Shown here: positions 57,287 to 64,000 of the stretch, one piece after another
Layout: every line of letters starts with the position of its first letter
Numbering within the stretch: position 1 is the stretch's first letter
Assembly: GCA_029204225.1 (NCBI GenBank)
Contig: CM055094.1
Coordinates: 4,890,063 to 4,954,062, forward strand
DNA from: Diphasiastrum complanatum
Lineage: Eukaryota > Streptophyta > Lycopodiopsida > Lycopodiales > Lycopodiaceae
Length of the DNA stretch: 64,000 bases
Reading direction: 5' to 3'
Notes under the pieces: model-generated
The model's input: the letters and a program-made list of their open reading frames with translations, nothing else
What the model was told of the DNA's origin: nothing
Databases searched by the model: none
Position numbers and translations under genes: made by a program

Positions 57287-58270
57287 TCAATACGGCAATT
57301 GTGGCTCAGCTGAAGGTGTATATTGATTGGATGGTGCGGATGTAGGTGCTTCTGCTTGCGTCCATCCTTCAATCACTGAGTTGGTCCGATCAACACCTAA
57401 AGGTATTACTGGGATCAAGGCTTCCATACCTGGTTCGATAAATAATTTGCAAATCTGCCGCAGATTGATCCCTGCCCACATGAAACGCAGATACTTGAGC
57501 ATGCAACTCTTCGTGGTCGATGTCTTTATGTACGGCAGGACTACTTAAAATGTTAGAGTGAGTATACCTTCATCAGCTGCGAGGTTGCTGTAAAGGTCAA
57601 TGATATTGACGCAATTTTCCACACAAGTCGGAGAGCATAGCATGGCCATAAAACTTCGGTCTTCAAGACCGTCCGAGGAAATACCAACAGTCATTCTTTC
57701 AAGCCCACATGATGCCAAACATTCATCAGTTTCTATCCAAGGCCCTCGAAATACAGCCATAACGGAGGACGTCTGCACAGCAAGCGTTTATAAAATCAAT
57801 AACGTTCCAGCAATATAGGTGCATATCATCTAACAGGATCCTGAAAGTTCAACTGAATATATATTCATAGATATATATATTGTTCTAGGCCTATGTACAG
57901 AATCCAATTAGTACCTGACATTCGTAAATAAGGTAGCCGCTCTTGGATGGGTACTGTTCCAGCACGCATCTAAGACCTAAAGATGAAACTGAATATGCGC
58001 AAGAATGCCTGTCCAGATTCTCACATTCCGCGGTTGATTCTGTAAGAAATCAAACACAAGATAACGGAGGAAATAGACATTATTCATAGCCAGCATAAGT
58101 CCATGGAATACTCATGGATCACAACCCAAGGAAGACATTGTTGGAACAAACAAATTCTATTTTACATGCTGAAACAAGACTAATTGAAAGCCCATACCAA
58201 ATGCAGTGGTGGCTGTGCTCAGCACGATTAGGAAAAAGGCAAGCAAAAGCAGCTTCCCCATAGGAATCAT
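57287..58270 (-). CDS. PAR1-family (photoassimilate-responsive) secreted Cys-rich protein, four exons
   Basis: Minus-strand exons: 58270-58198, 58039-57915, 57772-57568, 57471-57287. All have GT..AG introns and consistent phases, giving 195 codons plus a stop. PAR1 proteins (PF06521 type) are small secreted plant proteins linked to sugar and pathogen responses; their biochemical role is unknown. A signal peptide of about 24 residues (MGKLLLLAFFLIVLSTATTA) begins the protein. Family blocks are CENLDRHSCAYSVSSLGLRC (exon 2), ETDECLASCGLERMTVGISS and LCSPTCVENCVNIIDLYSNL (exon 3) and GINLRQICK (exon 4), with the conserved Cys pattern kept. The C-terminal tail rich in Pro, Ser and Ala (to AEPQLPY) is an extension I would not expect in every member. 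An in-frame ATG 30 codons upstream (58360) is an alternative start, but the signal peptide fits the later one. Confidence 0.92.
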
Positions 58271-58385
58271 CTCAGCAGCCTGAGATCTGCAGATCGCCAC
58301 CGGCAAAATCAGAGAAAACCAAACAAGCTCTAGAGAAGGGAAGGGCAAGAAGCGGTGCAAGGGAAGAGGAAGAGAGGGAGAGCGT

Positions 58386-58393
58386 TATTTATA
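58386..58393 (-). promoter_or_regulatory. TATA box of the PAR1-like gene
   Basis: TATAAATA on the minus strand, about 115 bp upstream of the chosen ATG, followed by a CT-rich leader, which is a usual plant core-promoter layout. Confidence 0.7.
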
Positions 58394-58535
58394 GTCTTCG
58401 GTTCGGTTAGAGAGAAAAAGGTCATAAGGACCAAATGAGCTGGTGTTGGAGGGAATATGTCCAGTAGACCTCATGACAATCACAAGTTTAAAGTAGCAAA
58501 CATCAAGGTTGGAGCTAAATGCCACTTTTATGTGA

Positions 58536-58808
58536 GCAAAGAGGTTTGCAATATCTCATCACCTATTTTCACACTCCATAACGAGAGTGCCACTTTTATT
58601 TGATCAAGTAAAGAGGTCTGCAAGAGTGCCACCTTTATTTGATCAAAGAAAGAGGTTTGCAAGACCTCATCACCTACGTTCACACTGCATTTCACACTGC
58701 ATACGAGAGTGTCACCTATATTTGATCAAGCAAAGAGGTTTGCAAGAGTGCCGCCTTTATTTGATCAAGCAAAGAGGTTTGCAAGACCTCGTCACCTACT
58801 TTCACATT
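58536..58808 (+). repeat. Compound tandem repeat upstream of the PAR1-like gene
   Basis: Units combining AAAGAGGTTTGCAAG with either AGTGCCACCTTTATTTGATC or ACCTCATCACCTACTTTCAC alternate in five or so imperfect copies. It lies 140-420 bp upstream of the TATA box. Confidence 0.8.
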
Positions 58809-60397
58809 ATGCTTTGATCTAGATTGCATATAGCTCAACCCAAATCGTTAGATTATCTTTAACTTCAATCTCATCTTAACGAGAAAAATGTAGTGGTGTT
58901 ATAATGTATACCACAGAGGCATTGTCATAATTTTTTTAAATAAAATAAGGCATAATTGTCTGAGATTGAATGAAAGGTGATTGCTACTTGTAGTTTGTTG
59001 ACATGGACTCATGGTCCATGTCACATGCACCAAGACTCAACATGAGTCCATGTCACATGCACCAAGACTCAATAAGTAGGATATTCCTCATATTAATATT
59101 TTATTAGATTTTAATAAAAAGTATAATCTTAAAATTTATAGGCTAAAACCTTCTTCTTCGTTTTGAAGAAATTTCTAAGATAAAAACTATTTTTCAAATT
59201 TTGATAACTTTATTACCTATAAGTGACTCAAATCTGTAGGTGGCAAACCTACAAAAATAATATTTTTAGGTGAATTTTAAATATAGTTGCCCTAGTTGTC
59301 CTAGAACAATAGCATAATAATTAGCATTTACTTTTCTTGCCTCAACTGCCCTCAAGGATTGAACTTTAATTCAAAGTATGTGCATGAGTAGAAATATAAC
59401 AACAATAAACAAGGTGAATGGTATATCCTGAGAAGCTTTGCCATTCAAGTCTTTAGAAACTAGAAAATTAAAATTTGCATTTTAGTAAAATTCATTTTAA
59501 TGGTGAAACTCAACCAATAAGGGTGACACCTTAGCTTTTAAAAAACCATCACAATAGGTTATTGATATTGTGAGAAAGCTAAAAGCATCTATGAGATGAT
59601 TTTGTAAATACAAATAGGTTATTTTTATTTTATTATTGTTGGTGGTGATGATGTTGATGTGTCATGTGAAAATTGTCAAAAATTAGCTAGTTTGGAACAT
59701 GCTACATGGCATCCATTATGGTTGACTACATGTACCTCCTCTTTGTACATAGTTAGGTGATAATTAAGAGGTATTTGAATTCCAGGTGGCCGATTTTGAG
59801 CCTCAAAATTAAGGTCCTAAACTATAGGCTAAATTTTAGGGATTTTGGTGACAATACAAACATATGCTAACATAAACAACTACACTAGCTATAATATTTA
59901 CAATACTTGCGTCGGGCCATACACGCTCGGTGTACTCCACCGATCCTCGGTGGAGCTCACATAACGACCATGTGGATGTGATTCCTAGATTAGGGGCTTA
60001 GATAGTAGGATAAGCTCAATACATAATGATGAAAAATCCTAATGCTCAGATCTGACTTGATTCATAATTACTGTGATGAGGATCATATATACTTTGACTT
60101 TTTGATATTTAGAGCCATTGTCTTCCAATGCCATTCTATGCTTGAATTTTAATTGATGTAAATGCTTGCTTGAATGCTATTAAGTTGATTTGATGTCCCA
60201 CTTGTACTTTAGGTTGCATTGAATGCTTTGTACTTAATTCCCATAGTGATTTCAAGAGCAATTGTCAAATTAACAATCCAGAAGAGATTGTAGTGAAAAT
60301 CCAAGACTAGTTCCAGTTGATTTGATTTTTGTGCAAACTCCAATGCTTGCATGAAGTTGTTAAATGATTAAACACATTAGATCCTTCCTTTTTCACA
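58809..60397 (+). other. Intergenic sequence leading into a copia-type LTR end
   Basis: AT-rich with no gene. A 27-bp tandem duplication (GTCCATGTCACATGCACCAA unit) lies at about 59009-59071. The right end closes with TTTTTCACA directly before a PBS, so the last few hundred bases are probably an LTR whose start is not evident. Confidence 0.45.
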
Positions 60398-60409
60398 TGG
60401 TATCAGAGC
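60398..60409 (+). promoter_or_regulatory. Primer-binding site (copia-type)
   Basis: TGGTATCAGAGC directly after a CA end. No recognisable gag follows, so only the 5' end of an element is present. Confidence 0.7.
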
Positions 60410-62716
60410 TAGATCCAAGCATTTCACTTCCTTTGATCATATTTAGCAAGTTTTCTGTTACAAATCTAGGAACTGAAAATTGATTTTTTTTTTCAAGCAG
60501 TTTCGCTTGACATGCCAGCGTGCTATATTTGGATAAAAAAAAATGTTGGACATTTATCAAATTAGCAAGTTTTGTTCTTTTTTGTCTAGATGCTCATTTA
60601 GTATCAAGATCTACAAACATACACTTGAGTGCATGTTACTCCAATGAATTTCGCCCACTAAATTGAAATCTTTCATCTAGTAACCTTAAGACTCATATTG
60701 AAGCAGAATTTGGGTGTTTTTTTAGTTAAGATCAAGTCATTTAGTGTGGTCCAAAATTGCTTGTACATCTCATATCTTGTCATGTAAATGAAAAGATTGA
60801 AAATAGTTTGACTTCCAATCAATTAAAATCCATTCCGACTCTTAGAAAAAGAGTATTTAGACCTAATGAGACCATTAGAGGTGACTGGATCTGAAAATCA
60901 AGATTTAAGTCTCATTATTATGGTATCCATTTCTTTGCGATTTAAGCAAAGCCAATTTTCTCAAGATTCTCGACATCGTCTTCCTTCTCTAACATGTTAT
61001 CATCATCTGACTAGTTACCTTTCCAACAAATCAGGTGTTCAGAAATCAAATGATTTCTCAACTGATGACGTTGGGTATCCATGATCTTGTCCAGTTCATG
61101 GGGTACAAAAGCAATCAAATCCTCCAATAACACTAGATCATCAGCTATCATTTCCACCAAGTCACTCCTTTTTGTGCAACCTGCAGATCAAAGGTTTTCC
61201 TTGAGATTGGAACTTCAACTGAGAGAAAAACCACGGAAACACCCATAAGCAAATGGAGGATACAGAGATGAAACCGTCAATGGCAAATACAAGTGATAAG
61301 AGAAAAAGACACACGGGAAGCACTCAGGCATGCAAGTTGTGAAGCTACTAGGAGCTCTCCAAATTTTGAAAATGTCAAACACCTACAACAATAAGCACTT
61401 GGTTTTATGCAAGCGAACGAGGATCTATGCTTTTCCAAGTGACGATCAAAGATGCCAATGCCAATAGTAGAGCGACATCATTCATATGAGTTGCAGTGGG
61501 TCCCGCAACACATTAGGGGTGGGATGATGTTGGCTGATTTTGATGAATCCCGAAGATGCTCAACCAGAGCTACCCAAGAGCACCTCTCATCTTAGACCGA
61601 GGAGGTCTCTGAGAAGATGAGACGAACGAAGACTGAGAGCCGAGTACGAGAGCCGAGAAATGCTAGTTAGGAATGACAAGCAAGAACTTTGTAAGCCTCA
61701 TGGTGAATCCCGGAAGATGGAACGACCATGTAGGAACTAGTATTTCTAGGCAAAGTAATAGATGCAAGTAGATCCCTCTTAAAGAAAGTACAGTGAGCCA
61801 CCTTTTGATGATGACCTCCAGTGGAGAGCATTATTCCACTTGTAATTTGTGTAATGTGGAAATTCCACTAGGATGCCACCTAAGGATCTCTCTTGCTTAT
61901 TTAAGAGACTCCCTCTTTGAGAAGAGGAGCTTTTTGTACCTACTCCATGTTGAAATGAGAAGAGCCTCCACGAGTTTTGGTGCATCCATTGAGCTCCTTG
62001 TTCATGCTTGTTTCTTGAGTGAATGCATTTATAATCTTGCCCTTTCCTCCTTTGTGTGTGGTTGTGGATCGTAGAGTGGATTAGATTTTCTGCTTTCCTA
62101 GAGTGGATTAGATTTCATTTCTTGTTTGTGGATTAATGTAGGAATCAGCATTCAGGTAAACTAAATAGGCTGGGTTTGTGGTGTAGTTCTTGCATATTAT
62201 CTTACAACCCTGTTCTTGATGTTCTTGGGATGTCCAAGAATCAAAAGATTGGTTGATTTCTTGATTCTTGGACTTCTAAAATGCTGCTAGAATAGTTTCT
62301 TGTTTCAGTTTTGTGGATTTATGGGAGTTTAGTAGTGTTTAGGATCTGATTGTTACTCGTTTTTGCAGCGTTAGAATAGGATTTCAGTCATTGTTCAACG
62401 AATTTGCATGCTGATCTGATGGTTGAACGTTTTGGCATGCATGCTTGATTGAATGTGGTCGTTTATGCATGTGCTTCAGTGCAAGAGTGACAAACCTGAG
62501 TGTCCACTGACAGGCAGGACAATATTACAACATTAATCAGTCCATTCTGCCTAGTTTGGGCATTGTAATAACAAGAACACATCTAATAAATGTCCACGAA
62601 GCTTGATAACAGGCAGAACCAACCCTGCAACTATTCTGAACAAGAAAAAGAACCAGAACAAGAAAGAAACGAAAAGTCAACAAATCCTGTAGAGCAGGCA
62701 ACCAGTAAACAAAAAT
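60410..62716 (+). other. Decayed element interior and LTR-like DNA
   Basis: No gag or pol motif was recognised. The frame at 60866-61084 and its weakly open continuation have no domain. 61780-62080 looks like a transcribed LTR region (TTATTTAAGAGACTCCCTCT), but no boundaries were found. Confidence 0.35.
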
Positions 62717-64000
62717 GTTATTAATAGCCTTGTGGGGGCCAGATGCTCTAATTAGGACTTGTGGAACTAGTGCATGGTGATTGACTGCTTTAAGTGCATG
62801 CAAAGGAGATCAAAAGCATTTGGTTGAGAATTGGCATCCTATATGAAATATTCCTATGCTTTTGGAGTCTATATAGCAGGTAGGAACTCACCATCTCTAG
62901 AACCTAGTTTCAATTTCCAATTGCCGGAATCCTCTTCTGTCTTGTATTCATTCATTGTGGCTCAGGGGAGAAGTTGATTGGGGTTTGACTCTCAGCTTCC
63001 AGTTGGTTGGGTGGTTTGGCTCCACAATAGTCAAGGCATCAAAGATAGTGGATTGACTTAGGTAAGAGGGAAATATTTACCATGCTATTGTAGGCTTGAA
63101 CTTCACCTCCTATTTTGTTGACATATTTGGAGCCTTGCGCTCATTGGTTAGGTTTGGCCTAACATCATACGCTAGTGATAAAAAAAATATTCAAAGGCCA
63201 AGCATGTAAATCTATTAAAGAGCAAGTTTTAGTTGCTTTTTTTTAACCTATTATCTATTAAAACAAGTATTTAGTTTTTAAGACTTTTTCTTTAAAATTG
63301 ACTTCTTTATAAAGTTTAACGTTCTTTTGAATAAGTCTTACCTTCTTCACAAACTAATTTTGGGATATAGTCTTCCCTTTCAAGGCAAGGCAAAAGATGA
63401 AAGTTGTTCTCAAGAAAAAATAAATAAAAGTGAAGATTGCCACTATATGGGTAACGACCTCTGTCTTGAATTGGCAGGTAGCGATAAGTGCAAATGTCTA
63501 GGTGCTTTCTCTTATTGCCCATTTTTGTGCCTTGGCAAGCGAGACCACCCCTCTTGGCTTGGTAAGTGTAAATGGAGCCTGATTGGCTTGTTTGAATTCT
63601 TGCAAGCCAGTTCATCCATTATCCTTAAGTTGCCATAGGCAGCTCAACATGCTAGGCAATGTCCACATTACCAAAAGCACTCGCTTGCCCTATATGGTAA
63701 GGGACCTCTACTCTTTCACGTGCTACATGGTGGCCACTCAAACTTAGGGGTTTCAAACTATTGACAACTGAGATTGCTTGGTCTCCTTTTCTTGCCACCC
63801 ATTTTAAGCCTTAGCAAATGAAATGATTGTCAAAGATCATCCACCTTTTAGACTTGGTTGCTATGTGTTGATGAAAGCTAATTGATTCGTTTGAATTCAT
63901 GCCATGCCATTGGTCCACTTTTTTTAAGTTACCCTTGATGAATTAAAATGTCGGACAAGGTTCATAGGCACAAAAAACCAATTTCACTTGTCCCTATGGG
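62717..64000 (+). repeat. Right copy of the repeat at 6003-7297
   Basis: Starts inside the R1-family LTR, about 110 bp after its TG, and is collinear with 6003-7297 to the window end, including the tandem 300-bp units. Several small indels separate the copies (for example, missing bases near 63030 and 63545). Confidence 0.8.

Noticed and set aside
57545-57567. A 24-nt intron between PAR1 exons 3 and 4
   Set aside because: Too short for a plant intron. The acceptor at 57472 gives a normal-sized intron and yields the family block GINLRQICK.
58271-58360. Upstream ATG as the PAR1 start
   Set aside because: In frame, but it would place 30 residues before a clear signal peptide; the later ATG fits secretion.
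1-64000. CRISPR arrays, rRNA, bacterial operons or organellar inserts
   Set aside because: No regularly spaced short repeats, no rRNA, and no plastid or mitochondrial gene sequence recognised. Tandem arrays here are minisatellites.

Overview
This is nuclear DNA from a land plant with a large, repeat-rich genome. The evidence is spliced plant genes (a protein O-fucosyltransferase, a PAR1-family secreted protein and a plant 7TM/RGS1-type membrane protein), many Ty1/copia and Ty3/gypsy LTR retrotransposons primed at TGGTATCAGAGC-type sites, and tRNA-derived SINE sequence. Old, decayed, nested elements between widely spaced genes suggest a gymnosperm, but I cannot prove the lineage from the sequence alone.

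Layout. 1-2330: decayed copia element (copia-1) with the end of its LTR, a PBS and a broken RT/RNase H. 2360-2700: antisense gag scrap. 2860-5891: copy A of a 3-kb non-coding repeat (R1), ending in a purine tract and an LTR start (5892). 6003-7470: a sequence repeated at 62717-64000, containing roughly 300-bp degenerate tandem units. 8022-9732: two exons of a 7TM protein like the receptor half of plant RGS1. 10679-14065: copia-2 (LTR, PBS, broken gag-protease-integrase, no RT). 14506-26101: long duplicated block B, split by copia-3 (15268-19440, 5-bp target duplication AGATT). 29150-33409: minus-strand gypsy gag-protease-RT joined to R1 copy D. 36499-40472: an intact six-exon O-fucosyltransferase gene. 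42181-43324: gypsy-like gag scrap, PBS and LTR. 43321-50183: block C, the sister of block B. 50184-55910: SINE-like sequence, copia-4 RT/RNase H, a cluster of TCGCGAA motifs, a fragment resembling the C-terminus of very large GTPases split by a SINE, and a minus-strand LTR with PPT on one side and PBS on the other (copia-5). 57287-58270: an intact four-exon PAR1 gene with a TATA box. 58536-62716: tandem repeats and LTR-like non-coding DNA.

There are only two complete host genes (O-fucosyltransferase, probably Golgi; PAR1-like, secreted) and one partial one (7TM). Nothing indicates that they work together. The other coding-looking sequence is retrotransposon debris or captured gene fragments. 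I did not find a convincing new biological system. The best leads are a SINE that split a continuous Cys/His-rich reading frame, a family of near-perfect GTTCYGGAAC palindromes, a shared-LTR junction, and a duplicated block in which the nested insertions can be ordered in time.
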